From assembly GCA_963576735.1 (NCBI GenBank), contig OY755173.1, positions 12,246,873 through 12,310,872 of the forward strand: a stretch of DNA of 64,000 nucleotides, given 5' to 3'. A program made the position numbers and the translations under genes. Within the stretch, counting starts at the first letter, position 1; every line of letters starts with the position of its first letter. The stretch comes from Bedellia somnulentella. Taxonomy: Eukaryota > Arthropoda > Insecta > Lepidoptera > Bedelliidae. The notes under the pieces are model-generated. The model did no database searches. It worked only from the letters and a program-made list of their open reading frames with translations, and was not told the origin of the DNA. Positions 63,491-64,000 of this stretch are shown here, in pieces.

Positions 63491-64000
63491 TGTTATTTCT
63501 AAGAATTTCTACCAATTTATTTTATTTTGTTGTTATTACATAAGCAAACCTAATGGTGGTATTTCCCTTTCAAATTCCCATTTCTTAACGAAATTAATTA
63601 TAAATGTTAATATAAAGAGTAGGGAAACAATAGTTTGATGCCATTTTAACTATTTTCCCGCCGAAGTCTCTAGCGTACGTGCAGTGCACAGTTATTTGAC
63701 CTCGCAAGGTAACGTAAGCCTTTGCCTTTGTCATTGTGACCAATTACGAGAAGAAATACTAGAAATGTCGCCGGTTTTCGTCTGAACATTTAACTGATGC
63801 ACGTAATGTGTTATTATTATCTTATTTAACTCCATTGTAGTACGAGCTTTATATAGTAAGAGTTTTAATGTGGATTTTGAATCTTGTTACAAAGGTATTT
63901 CCGTATAGTGCAACTTATTGTTAAATTAAATTGTAACGAAATATAATTATGAGATACATTTTCGTAATGTAGATTGTAATTACATATTAGACACGGTTTA
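63491..64000. other. AT-rich unique sequence
   Basis: Nothing recognised up to the window edge. Confidence 0.45.

Overview
The window looks like nuclear DNA of an insect, most likely a moth or butterfly. The evidence is strong AT-richness, no dense operons, splice-like signals, an insect-type initiator (TCAGT), and several non-LTR retrotransposon and SINE types that I associate with Lepidoptera. The lepidopteran call is an inference from recognised repeat styles; no database search was possible. No complete host protein-coding gene is recognisable. It is best read as an intergenic or intronic region full of transposable elements, with a few GC-rich islands that may be host regulatory DNA and one candidate host promoter with a first exon near 50.4-50.77 kb.

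Three repeat families dominate, and I use short names for them. Ra is an RTE-like LINE seen only as 3' fragments; it encodes a C-terminus with GMLRWFGHIERM, SRGRPR and CMKRLMDV motifs and ends in (ATGT)n. Sa is a SINE of about 250 bp that begins near GTGTAGTGTCGGCTTAGAAT and ends GCCGTGAGTATATGTATGTA; about 28 full or partial copies are present. St is a tRNA-headed SINE of about 365 bp with clear A and B boxes, ending GGCGTGAACGTTTATGTTATG. All three share a 3' module: CTG-C-ACCCC, a short loop, GGGGA, then a TA-rich bridge, GGCGTGA and a TATGT repeat. That points to two SINE families using one LINE machinery.

Region by region: 1-0.73 kb, the 3' end of an I-type LINE with a (TAA)n tail. 1.5-8 kb, nested Sa, St and Ra copies, a second type of SINE, a LINE 3' end and an inverted-repeat DNA element (7.2-7.65 kb). 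8.9-9.06 kb, a GC island with a G-quadruplex motif. 9-22 kb, mostly unique AT-rich sequence with scattered Sa/Ra/St. 22.17-23.9 kb, a recent 5'-truncated LINE with an intact 525-codon reverse transcriptase and a perfect 14-bp target site duplication. 26.2-27.8 kb, a broken reverse transcriptase with a restriction-like endonuclease-type C-terminus. 28.4 kb, a THAP-like exon fragment. 33.3-33.9 kb, a tandem duplication with a GC-rich core. 34.1-35.6 kb, a dense nest of Sa and Ra. 37.0-41.35 kb, a nearly complete two-ORF CR1-like LINE. 44-55.6 kb, St copies with target site duplications, a tiny Ra insertion with an 11-bp duplication, a foldback MITE, the candidate promoter, and a 500-bp element with terminal inverted repeats. 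55.7-64 kb, more Sa/Ra relics and a CTCF-like site.

The genes here do not form a pathway. What ties the window together is the shared retrotransposition machinery: the LINEs supply the enzymes, and the SINEs copy the LINE-like 3' end.
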